This document shows, piece by piece, positions 12,318 through 22,613 of a stretch of 64,000 nt of DNA. The DNA is from Branchiostoma belcheri (lineage: Eukaryota > Chordata > Leptocardii > Amphioxiformes > Branchiostomatidae). Under the pieces are notes generated by a model. The model was not told the origin of the DNA and ran no database searches. It was given only the letters and a program-made list of their open reading frames with translations. The stretch is taken from NCBI RefSeq assembly GCF_001625305.1, contig NW_017804376.1, forward strand, positions 248,001 to 312,000, written 5' to 3'. Both the position numbers and the translations under genes were made by a program. The first letter of the stretch is position 1. Every line of letters begins with the position of its first letter.

Positions 12318-12712
12318 TACGATCGCCCGTCCCACCGTCTACTTGCAAACTATGAGTCGTGGTAATCGCGCACCTAACGATCACCGTGTGTACTGCAGTA
12401 ATTAAGCATGACTAGTACTGCACGATATACGGTACATGATCGCGTCAGAAGAAAGAGGACATTAGTGAATAACTAGTCTCTGACAGACTCCCCGGGTTGC
12501 CAATCAGTGCAACTCCTTGGCCGGCTCTCAAGCAAATCATTCGGTCTGTTGATCCGATTTTTGTTTCTACTATGTTTCCAACAACAAAGGCAGTCTGGTA
12601 GAGAATGGTGAAAAACACCGAGAGACCATGGAGTAAGACAATTGTCGTTTTTATCACATTTTGTTCTCTCCATCCGTTTCTCTCACTTACTCAACCAGCC
12701 AATCAACTAACC

Positions 12713-12887
12713 GCTCACTCATTCATTCACTCATTCACTCACTCACTCACTCACTCACTCACTCTCTCTAGATCTCTCACACACTCACTCACTCACTCAC
12801 TCACTCACTCACTCACTCACTCACTCACTCACTCACTCACTCACTTACTCACTCACTCACTCACTCACTCACTCACTCACTCACTCA
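12713..12887. repeat. (ACTC)n microsatellite
   Basis: A near-perfect tetranucleotide array of about 175 bp, interrupted around 12762-12782. It creates a spurious frame of repeated Leu-Thr-His-Ser. Confidence 0.97.
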
Positions 12888-13549
12888 CCCAAAACGTTCA
12901 AAACGCCTGCTTCGGAGCCTGGCAATTGTGGCCTGGAGGCTAACCCATCCTCTTGTCTCCGCGGATGATTTTCCCGGCCAACCAGTTTTCACAGAAGAAA
13001 ATGTGGAAACAGTCAACAGTCACAAGACAAGGCCTGACTGTTTAACAAGCGTCAGACGGTTTCCACGGGTTTGTCATGGACAGACGGCCGAGCACACAGG
13101 CAAACATTGGCGGGAAATCGAATTGGGTCAAAGCCAAAACAAGGCCACTGCTAGGGTACACTCCAAGCGGTCGTCATAGTAACGGAGCCTTTGTTAGTTT
13201 GAGCTGGTTTTGCTGCCCTGCAGCTTGGCGGGTCAGTGTGCCCCATGCAGGGGTCTCATTGGTTAGTTGACTCAATGAGCAAGTTTAAAAGACCAGTTAA
13301 CGGCACCCTTTCATCGAGGATGTCGGTGGTCTGTAATATCTCATGATAAACCGGTGTTCGGCAAGCGCTGTTAGAGGGTTTTTGACAGCTGGCCCTTTTA
13401 TCTGAGCTGACAGGGCTACGGAAGTCACAAGTAGACGAAAAAAACATGCTATCCAAAGCAGAGGTTTAGCCTTTGGCTTATTTTGGCGTGATTGTCGACA
13501 TCTTATCGGGCTTTCTTTTTTTATCTGACATTTTTTTTACAGCAGCTTA

Positions 13550-13971
13550 GGCCACATCGCCTTAATGTTATGGATGGCATCCACACGCGCATTGATTTTC
13601 GCCTGTTCTAAAAAATGGTCACGTCCTCCGAGGCTCTGGCCTGGCTTTAGGCCTGGGTAGTCCATGGTAGTTAGTGACAATACAGCGAGCCAGCGGTAAC
13701 TCAGGAGGACGACACCCAGGTGCCGAAGCTCCACGACTCAAGAATTCAGTACATACGTACAGTGCCGATTCATAAATTCCACAAAAAGCCAGCATGTGCC
13801 GGCTTATCGTATACGTTGCTATGTACTGCCGCAAATTCACAACACCAGCTTTGTATTCCTGCGGTTTAGTAGCATTTTTATTTTTGGCCGGAATTCTTTT
13901 TTTATTCGCCCGCGCGCACTAGTTTGGGGGTCTTTAGAGGCTGTCATCCATAAAATTAAATCGGTGTGGCC
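13550..13971. mobile_element. MITE with GGCCACACCG ends, copy 1 (422 bp)
   Basis: It starts GGCCACATCGCCTTAAT and ends ATTAAATCGGTGTGGCC, an imperfect inverted repeat, flanked by TTA on both sides (13547-13549 and 13972-13974). It shares its whole length with the copy at 20989-21405, including TTGATTTTCGCCTGTTCT and CGAAGCTCCACGACTCAAGA. TA or TTA target duplications fit a Tc1/mariner-like or Harbinger-like origin. Confidence 0.8.
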
Positions 13972-14892
13972 TTACCACTGTGACAGTTACTATCACTAAA
14001 TACGAAGGCCCTCGCGCCCTGTGCCGAAATTTAATTGAAGCAGTTGTCCATTCCTGGGATACAATCTTTTGGGCCCTTTTCCCACTAGGATAGAATCGTC
14101 CGGGTTCAGCCGAATAAAGGGCCTTTGGTATGCCTAGATATCTATCGAACCTGGTCGTCCGGTCCTACTACATGTACAACGTATATTATCAGCTTCCAGA
14201 TTCCTCTCAAAGCTGTCACTACCGCAGGAAGAAGAGTTCTGTGCCACACCCAATGCTTCCTGAGGAACTAGAAGGAGCATAACTTTCTAATGTCTTTTAA
14301 ACAACATGGTGGTACCAATAATGACAAAACTAAGAAGATGCTAACTGTGTCCAAATTCCGTCGCATTCGCTCGTATATGCTCGTATTTGTAAAGAATACG
14401 GAAAGATACGGGGCGGGATGTGAGCGTATCCGAACCTTTTTCGTCCAGTGCACATGTAAGACATTCGAGCCGTGTTAACGTTGAAATCATGGAGTTAGAG
14501 ATTAAGTAGGCCATCTCGCTTAATTTTCTTGAAAACACCCACTTCATCACTTCAAGACTGAATTGTTTGCCTGTGACCCATTTGTCGACGGTGGATCATA
14601 GACTAATTGGGGTAAGAAGATCCATGTTGAATTCTGGGCTGTGTAGTGTACAGTAAATATTTATATGTCCGGGATCCAAGGTAGACATCATAGTTTGTAA
14701 ACAAAACAAGTAAGTGTTCCGAGTTTACTTTTTACAGTAAGTACATACACGCAATCGTCGTCGTCTTCTTCTTTTTTTTCATCTTTAAAATGGCAGTATG
14801 TTAACATGAGAAATAAATATGATCAAAATTCAAACGTGTAAATGCAGAGGGCAAAGCAAAATCATCCTTGGTCCACATCAGAATACTTTCAT

Positions 14893-15170
14893 CAAGTAGG
14901 TTCTTGAATACTTGTGAAGTAGGATGCTCTTACGTTCCTCTTTGGTTTTCCACAAGCACGTGTAATCTTGCAAAATGTGTCAATGAGACACTCGTATAGT
15001 CAACTGTAGGAGTGGAAATGTGCAAGGCAAATTGAAAGCACTGCTAATCCAGATATTTCTTTAGTACAAGTAGGTCGTTGAGTATCTTTGAAGCTAAAGG
15101 CTCTTATGTTCCCCTTTGGTTTTCCATAAGTACCCATAATCTACCACAACATATCACTGAGGACCTTTTT
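14893..15170. repeat. diverged tandem duplication, unit about 170 bp
   Basis: The segment from about 14893 (AAGTAGGTTCTTGAATACTT) is repeated from about 15066 with substitutions. Both copies share CCTTTGGTTTTCCA-like sequence followed by AATCT. Confidence 0.6.
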
Positions 15171-16317
15171 TTTTACTTTCCGACTCGCCCTGTATGATTC
15201 CCCAATGCGTGTATACCGGATCCTCAGTACAAAGTCAGCCGTGTGTGTGCGTTTTTTTTCTATTTGCTGTAATTGCTACTCTTTCCTTGGTCTGGTTCAA
15301 CAAAGGAATCCAACGTTGCGTGGCGTACTCCAAAAGCAGTCGCCAAGTGATCCGCTTACGGGCTAATAAGTCAAGAGCAGACAAGCGCGAAGAGAGCTAA
15401 CCCAAAATATTCAAACAACCACTACAACTGCCACATGCCTCACTTCACAACGTTATGATTTGCAGGGAGGCAACAAACATGCACGGAAATTTGTTATTAG
15501 GCTTTGTTTTGGGTTGGTCTTACACGGGCGTGGGAAAGGTTCACATGATGCGGTGTCATACAATATCGCGCGGCCATGTTTTTGCCAACACAAGGAGTGT
15601 GCGCAGCGACAGATGCAACCGACAGAAGTGATCTCGACCAACGTCCTTTCATTAACAACATTCAGATACATTTGATGGTATATTCAGTGGACTAAAATAA
15701 ACTTCAAGAGCACAGTGGTGACATAAATATGTCTATATTACCGACTGGACTGTCGTTACCTTGGAAACGTGCGCCAAAACACGTCCCCTTCCCCCAATCC
15801 GTCACGCTCAACAGGTGGTCACAAAACTTCATTCGTTTCCACAACTAAAATCAGTTTCCGGTATCAATAAAGGCTAACATTTCATAGCGATACATTGTTG
15901 TGATGCCTTTATGCCAATTTTGCACATGTGATCACTACACTATACGTTACATCTGCGAACTTTGGTACTCAGTTTTAAGCTAACACGAAAAAGAAACTAA
16001 TTTCGACCATGCACTAAAAATGTCGGCCACATGCAAGTCGTATACAAGTGTTGTTGTCTCAAGTTCTGTACAAATACGTTGGAGAGCACTTGTCGGCATT
16101 TCAATGGCTTTTCCGACCTGTTTGCTCTCAAGCCACCATAATACTTTGTTTCGGGTCAGAAACTACAACGTTACATTATTTCCACAAAAAAATTTAGAGA
16201 CAAAAAAGGTCATGATATATAGCATTGGAGTAGACAATGCATACTGTCTGGTTCACTAAAATATAATATCATACCCTTCTGTGTGAATACTGAAGATATT
16301 TTCCTCAAACTTGGTTC

Positions 16318-17124
16318 TTAGTCGTCATTTTGTTCTACATCTTTCTCAGACTTGTCCCCCTGCATGTAGGCTTGTACCTCCGGGTTCATGGCGGCCTCCT
16401 TCACGTCTAGGCCCGTCTGGACGGACGTGACGGGCACCTGTCCGTTTTTCTCGGACCCGGAGGACTCGTGCGCCCGGAGTTCTGCCATCCCGCTCTGTAC
16501 GCTCTCTAGACTGGGGGCCGCTGAGGGCGAGGACGGGGCGGACCCGGACTCCGAGCCCTGGTTGTTGTTCTGCCCGTCCGCTGGTTTCGGCACCCTCATC
16601 ACCAGCTTTTCCTTCGACTCCTTCCTGCTATGCTTCAGGGACGACTTCCTCTCCTGTCTGCTGGCGTCTTGCTTCCACGTGCGGAACGCGGCGCTGAACT
16701 GGTGCGTGAGGACCATGACCATCGCCTGGGCCTTCTGCTTCTTACTGCACAGCACCGCGTGGCAGAACAAGTCCTCCTTGCTGCCTCCTGGCGTCCCCGT
16801 GATCCAACTGAACACCTTGGGGAGTTCCAGGTCAGCCATGCAGTAGGACACGTTCTGTATCTTGAACAACTCGTCGATTGGCTGCGTCCCTTTCTGTAGA
16901 GGTTCCACCTCTTTCATGTGCATGCCCTCTGGGGTTATTGTTAGGGCCACCTTTCTCAACTTGCGGTCGGGGATGCTCTCCCTGGCGGCCCATATTTTCT
17001 TGGTCGGTTCGGCCGTGCAGCCCTTCCCGTTCGGCCGATCGGTCTTCACCTTTCCCAGATAACAGACGTAGAACACCGGGTTCTCGGGCGTTATGTCCAG
17101 CGACTGCTTCTTCTTGCTGAACAT
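16318..17124 (-). CDS. FAM43-like PID/PTB-domain protein
   Basis: An intronless frame of 268 residues. I place the start at 17124 because GCCACCATGTTC is an ideal initiation context and the protein then opens MFSKKKQSLDITPENPVFYV, close to the MFRSKRKKLHITSEDP region that precedes the domain in vertebrate FAM43. An in-frame ATG at 17160 would add 12 residues. The phosphotyrosine-interaction (PID/PTB-like) fold spans about residues 10-155. Family landmarks include FYVCYLGKV, GCTAEPTKKIW, VSYCMADLELPKVFSWI and CHAVLCSKKQKAQAMVMVL. The tail (about 170-268) is Ser/Gln/Asp-rich, likely disordered and shorter than in vertebrate FAM43A. The molecular role of FAM43 is poorly defined; a PTB fold suggests binding of NPxY-type peptides. 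The gene sits in a GC-rich block. Confidence is high for the domain and moderate for orthology. Confidence 0.85.
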   Translation of the reverse strand: MFSKKKQSLDITPENPVFYVCYLGKVKTDRPNGKGCTAEPTKKIWAARESIPDRKLRKVALTITPEGMHMKEVEPLQKGTQPIDELFKIQNVSYCMADLELPKVFSWITGTPGGSKEDLFCHAVLCSKKQKAQAMVMVLTHQFSAAFRTWKQDASRQERKSSLKHSRKESKEKLVMRVPKPADGQNNNQGSESGSAPSSPSAAPSLESVQSGMAELRAHESSGSEKNGQVPVTSVQTGLDVKEAAMNPEVQAYMQGDKSEKDVEQNDD

Positions 17125-17235
17125 GGTGGCGTATAAAAGGAAATAAACAGAGTCACGCACGAAAACAGAACTGAAATTCTGCTTCTTACACGGCTACTTG
17201 AGATCCGTGACCGCTTGAATTCACCAGCGCAGACC

Positions 17236-19300
17236 ACGTCTGGTGGTTCACCAGTCTTGTTTCTGCTCCGCGCTCCTGCGGGGTGCTTGTATCAGTGGCG
17301 CCGACGACAGACGCGCCCCAGTCTGCTGCAGAAGATAACGGGTCTACCCCGGAGGGAGATGGGAGCAAAATCCGGACGACTTTGCCAACTATTCAGATCT
17401 ATTTGCCCAGGAGGCTGCGGGCTTCGACCAACGCCCGGGCTTGGCGGGGGATGCTTTTGTTCGTCATGGGCGACGGGGGTTGAGTTTCCCGGGGTAATTG
17501 TGTTGTGTTCTGGGTTCACAGGTGGTCGTCGCTTTGTGAAGGGCTTGGAGAGAGGGCTGAATGAGAACGGGAACTCGCTGAGCTGAGAGAAAATCGATGA
17601 AGTACACTATTGGCAGTGCCCCCGGGCGTCGGCCAGTACGGACACATGTTGCAAAAAAATGGTAACTGCAAGCAGACGGAAGCGATACTAGAAACAGTTT
17701 GCAGTCGATTTTAGACGAATATCAGTAGTTTTATTCAAGGCTTTCAAAAGTCAACCGTGCCTCTTGATTTCTAGATTCGCTGGATAATGGAGCGGACTAC
17801 TCCCGGAAACGGGAAATTAATTGACTAATTAGCCTCATAGATGTATCTATGGATGTACGACAAGGTGACGATTTCTATTTAAGTTTTAGAACAATGGGTG
17901 GGTATTAAAATGTTTTTTTGTTATTAAAATTTCAGCACTCCTCCCATTTGTGTGTGATCAATACATCATACCTTCAGTTCAGTTCATTCATGTACTTTCT
18001 GTCTGCAGTATATCCTACTACAGCTAGATGGCACTGCAGGACAATCTCCTAAAAGTATTAAACCATGATACCAAACATATGCAGTACCATGCACTAACTA
18101 CATCACAGGTCAATCAGTCAGGAAAACGTCCACACACAACAAAGTTTGTCTTCAACATGTTTACTGACCTTAGTAAGTACAAAACGTGACACAGTCTTGT
18201 GTCGACCCCCACAAAGTGCAACATGGAAAATCGTCTTGTAACAAACTATAGAAAGAACACCAAGAACATAAGAACTCTTTCAAGACACAAGGATGGGACC
18301 TTTCTGCCAGACATTACAGAATTATTACGTATTATAATAGATAAAATACTCTGTATGTATGTAAATTACCTACGAACAAAGTTTCTGTGCCATCCTATTT
18401 TCTATGAGCCACCCTCTCCTTCTTACCCAGTTCCACCACACCCATCCACACCTCGAGGCAAAGTGGTTCAGCCTGGCTCCAACAGTTTTCTATGGAGGAC
18501 TGGGCTGTACCACTTCATGCCTGGGGATGGTTAGGGTGGAAGTTGGCAAGGGGGCTGTGATGTGTAGACAAACGCACCTCTGACATCTCAGGAATGTTAT
18601 TTTACAGTAAGAACTGCCATTCTTGTCATAAAGTTATAAGTGTGCTGTGCTGTTCAGCGAATCCACCCCCTCACTCTTTCCTGTTGTTGCCTGTGTAACC
18701 TTATGCTCGACAGGAGGGGGTGAGATCGGCTGACAGCACGGCACCACAGTACAGCATACATACACTGCAGTGAAGAGTGTGGAATTTGGCATTGATACAT
18801 TCAGGAACAAAAATACCATGTGGCCCAAGTATGATCACGACCACACTGTACAATGATATACAGCAGAATTTTTGAGTTTAAAATAAATAACTTGAGATTG
18901 CTTCAACATACAAGTCTTGCCTCTGACGTTGGCCCAACTCGGCCGAATGTAACAATTCTGTACAGCATATACTCAGTAATGGCCCAAAATCATGGCAGCA
19001 AGTCCACACTGCCCCCTTAGCTTCGCTGTCAACTGAGGTCTATACAAAATGAACCTATTGCATCTTCCCCACTCTCTGTACATCTTTCCAATAAAATAAA
19101 AAGCTAGTAATGATAATCCTCTGGAATGCTCAAATTTTCTTCTAATAATAGCCTAACATTTGGTATGACATGCAGCAGTTGACAAAAAAAACATTTATGT
19201 AGGATTTGCTACAGTTTTGATAATAACAGATGTACACAGATACAGAAGAAAAGCTAATAAGGGCCAGTGGCGACTCAATGCAACACTCTGGACTTGACAT
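17236..19300. repeat. duplicated locus, copy A (probable allelic contig end)
   Basis: Copy A runs to the assembly gap and matches 19321-22613 in order: a GC-rich block (17241-17712), a diverged linker, then a nearly identical block (18094-19300 against 21405-22613). Over the 336 bases 18199-18534 I see one substitution. Copy A lacks both elements inserted in copy B. It stops exactly at the gap, at a point equivalent to 22613. Confidence 0.85.
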
Positions 19301-19320
19301 NNNNNNNNNNNNNNNNNNNN
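19301..19320. other. assembly gap (20 N)
   Basis: Twenty undetermined bases. The sequence just left is equivalent to 22604-22613 and the sequence just right is equivalent to about 17236. So the gap joins the end of one contig to the start of another that overlaps it. Confidence 0.99.
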
Positions 19321-19814
19321 CGTCGTGGTGGTTCACCAGTCTTGTTTCTGCTCCGCGCTCCTGCGGGGTGCTTGTATCAGTGGCGCCGACGACAGACGCG
19401 CCCCAGTCTGCTACAGAAGATAACGGGTCTACCCCGGAGGGAGATGGGAGCAAAATCCGGACGACTTTGCCAACTATTCAGATCTATTTGCCCAGGAGGC
19501 TGCGGGCTTCGACCAACGCCCGGGCTTGGCGGGGGATGCTTTTGTTCGTCATGGGCGACGGGGGTTGTGTTTCCCGGGGTAATTGTGTTGTGTTCTGGGT
19601 TCACAGGTGGTCGTCGCTTTGTGAAGGGCTTGGAGAGAGGGCTGAATGAGAACGGGAACACGCTGTGCTGAGAGAAAATCGATGAAGTACACTATTGGCC
19701 ATGCCCCCGGGCGTTGGCCGGTACGGACACATGTTGCAAAAAAAAAGGTAGCTACAAGCAGACGGAAGCGATACTAGAAAGAGTTTGCAGTCGATTGGCC
19801 GGCAGTGCCTTATT

Positions 19815-20573
19815 ACCTCCATGAAATGTGTCATGGAGGTTATATTTTCAGTTGCGTTTATCCGTCCGTCCTTCTGTCTGTCTGTTGGTCAACAAGATAA
19901 CTCAAGAACGCCTGGATGGATTGGTTTCATACTTGGTGTGTTGGTAGGGTGTGACAAAAACTGGAAATGATGAGATTTTGGTCCCCCTAGTGGCTTCCCT
20001 TGGTACTGCAGCGCAACTTCCGGTTTTGATATCTCGCGATCTGGACATGCTAGGGTCATGAAATTTTGATGGAAGGTAGCTCTCATGCTTGGGAAGAAGT
20101 CATATGAGTTTGGGCCCCCTAGCGGCTTGTTCTGGAACTGCAGGGCACTTTCTGGCGAAATGTTTAAAAGCCAATAAGTCCAGACAGGAACAACATATTT
20201 TCATTATTTTTGGTGTGTAGGTAGCTGAGAGAGAGATGTACATAATTAAATGTAAATTATGCAAATGAGGACTTTATTTGCATAATTAATGAGGAAATTC
20301 TATAATTACAGTTTTACATTATACTATGTAACCTAGGGCAGGCGGAACTTCAACAGATACTAATTATGCAAATGATGACCTAATTTGCATAATTAATGTG
20401 AAAATTCTATGATTTCGTAATGGTGAATGATGAGAATGTCATACTTGGGACATCTGTAAGTTAATCAAAAGTTAACATACATCACGATGCATATATCATG
20501 TTAATGCAGAGGTCATTTGAACAATTAAAGAAGAAATTTACATTTACATATCAAGATCATATTTCATGGAGGT
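19815..20573. mobile_element. non-autonomous element with ACCTCCATGAAAT inverted ends, 759 bp
   Basis: A 13-bp perfect terminal inverted repeat, ACCTCCATGAAAT at 19815 and ATTTCATGGAGGT at 20561-20573. The interior contains two diverged copies of an AATTATGCAAATGA...TTTGCATAATTAATG unit (about 20260-20410). The corresponding place in copy A (about 17712) lacks it. No transposase frame. Confidence 0.75.
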
Positions 20574-20988
20574 ATGAGATCTCGGAATTCTAGTTATAAA
20601 AAGGCGATTATCAGTAGTTTCATTCAAAAGTCAACTGTGCCTCTTGATTCCTAGGTTCGCTGGATCATGGAGTGGCCCACACCACTTTCTTTCCGTGTTA
20701 TCTGGTCTCCTCTTGGGCCCATATACGCTTTTATATATTATATTGTTTTAATTCGCCATATAAATTTATAGATGTACAGGATGTGTTGATCTTTTGTACC
20801 GTGTATGTACAATAATGGGTGGATATAAAAATGGGTGAGTATTTAAGTCATTTTTGTTGTTACTGATAATCTTTGAACACTCCTCCAAATTTGTGCTTGA
20901 TCAATATACTTTCGTTTTGCAGTGTTTCGTACTACAGCTAGATGGCACTGCAGGACAATGTCCTATCACTGCTTCACACATATGCATA

Positions 20989-21405
20989 GGCCACACCGTC
21001 TTAATTTTGTGGAGGACATCTGCGCGCGCATTGATTTTCGCCTGTTCTCAAAAAAAAAAAAAAAAATCACGTCCTCTGAGGCTCTGGACTGGCTCTAGGC
21101 CTGGGTAGTTCATGGTAGTTAGCAACAATTTGGAGCCGGTGGTAATTCTGGAGGATGACACCCAGGCTACCGAAGCTCCACGACTCAAGAACTCAGCTGT
21201 AGTAGTAGAAACATCCATAAATTCCGCAAAAAGCCTGTCCTATACCCCAATATGTAACGTTATCGCCGCAAATTCAGGATACCAGCTTTGCATTCCTGTG
21301 GTTTAATAGCATATCTATTTTTGGCCGGAATTTTTTTATTCACCCGCGCGCACTAGTTTGGGGGTCTTCAGAGTCTGTCATCCATAAAATTAAATCGGTG
21401 TAGCC
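20989..21405. mobile_element. MITE with GGCCACACCG ends, copy 2 (417 bp)
   Basis: It starts GGCCACACCGTCTTAATTTT and ends AAATCGGTGTAGCC, with TA on both sides (20987-20988, 21406-21407). It is homologous throughout to 13550-13971 and absent at the equivalent position of copy A (about 18094), which keeps a single TA. Confidence 0.82.
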
Positions 21406-22613
21406 TAACTACATCAAAGGTCAATCAGTCAGGAAAAAGTCCACACACAGCAAAGTTTGTCTTCAACATGTTTACTGACCTTAGTAAGTACAAAACGTGA
21501 CACAGTCTTGTGTCGACCCCCACAAAGTGCAACATGGAAAATCGTCTTGTAACAAACTATAGAAAGAACACCAAGAACATAAGAACTCTTTCAAGACACA
21601 AGGATGGGACCTTTCTGCCAGACATTACAGAATTATTACGTATTATAATAGATAAAATACTCTGTATGTATGTAAATTACCTACGAACAAAGTTTCTGTG
21701 CCATCCTATTTTCTATGAGCCACCCTCTCCTTCTTACCCAGTTCCACCACACCCATCCACACCTCGAGGCAAAGTGGTTCAGCCTGGCTCCAACAGTTTT
21801 CTATGGAGGACTGGACTGTACCACTTCATGCCTGGGGATGGTTAGGGTGGAAGTTGGCAAGGGGGCTGTGATGTGTAGACAAACGCACCTCTGACATCTC
21901 AGGAATGTTATTTTACAGTAAGAACTGCCATTCTTGTCATAAAGTTATAAGTGTGCTGTGCTGTTCGGCGAATCCACCCCTTCACTCTTTCCTGTTGTTG
22001 CCTGTGTACCCTTGTGCTCGACGGGAGGGGGTGAGATCGGCTGACAGCACGGCACCACAGTACAGCATACATACACTGCAGTGAAGAGTGTGGAATTTGG
22101 CATTGATACATTCAGGAACAAAAATACCATGTGGTCCAAGTATGATCACGACCACACTGTACAATGATATACAGCAGAATTTTTGAGTTTAAAATAAATA
22201 ACTTGAGATTGCTTCAACATACAAGTCTTGCCTCTGACGTTGGCCCAACTCGGCCGAATGTAACAATTCTGTACAGCATATACTCAGTAATGGCCCAAAA
22301 TCATGGCAGCAAGTCCACACTGCCCCCCTTAGCTTCGCTGTCAACTGAGGTCTATACAAAATGAACCTATTGCATCTTCCCCTCTCTCTGTACATCTTTC
22401 CAATAAAATAAAAAGCTAGTAATGATAATCCTCTGGAATGCTCAAATTTTCTTCTCTAACAATAGCCTAACATTTGGTATGACATGCAGCAGTTGACAAA
22501 AAAACATTTATGTAGGATTTGCTACAGTTTTGATAATAACAGATGTACACAGATACAGAAGAAAAGCTAGTAAGGGCCAGTGGCGACTCAATGCAACACT
22601 CTGGACTTGACAT

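Larger units (their letters stand above)
9801..16317. other. gene-poor intergenic stretch
   Basis: Between the anosmin-like promoter and the FAM43-like gene no coding exon can be supported. The stretch holds two microsatellites (10436-10568, 12713-12887), two inverted-repeat elements (12178-12317, 13550-13971) and a diverged tandem duplication (14893-15170). Open frames of 60-129 codons at 10414-12405, 12605-13270 and 15460-15675 have no recognisable domain and no gene-like splice context. Confidence 0.55.
19321..22613. repeat. duplicated locus, copy B (with two extra insertions)
   Basis: The second copy of 17236-19300, longer by about 1.2 kb because of the elements 19815-20573 and 20989-21405. 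The GC-rich part (19326-19797) differs from copy A by scattered substitutions and the 3' part is nearly identical. No coding function is recognisable; a 111-codon frame (21510-21845) is the same in both copies but resembles nothing I know. Confidence 0.85.

Noticed and set aside
12605-12943. 112-codon frame of repeated Leu-Thr-His-Ser
   Set aside because: It is a translation of the (ACTC)n microsatellite. The array is also not CRISPR-like: there are no spacers.
18199-18534. 111-codon frame identical in protein sequence to 21510-21845
   Set aside because: The identity is explained by the near-identical duplicated copies; one silent difference is too little to show selection. No domain or splice context is recognisable.
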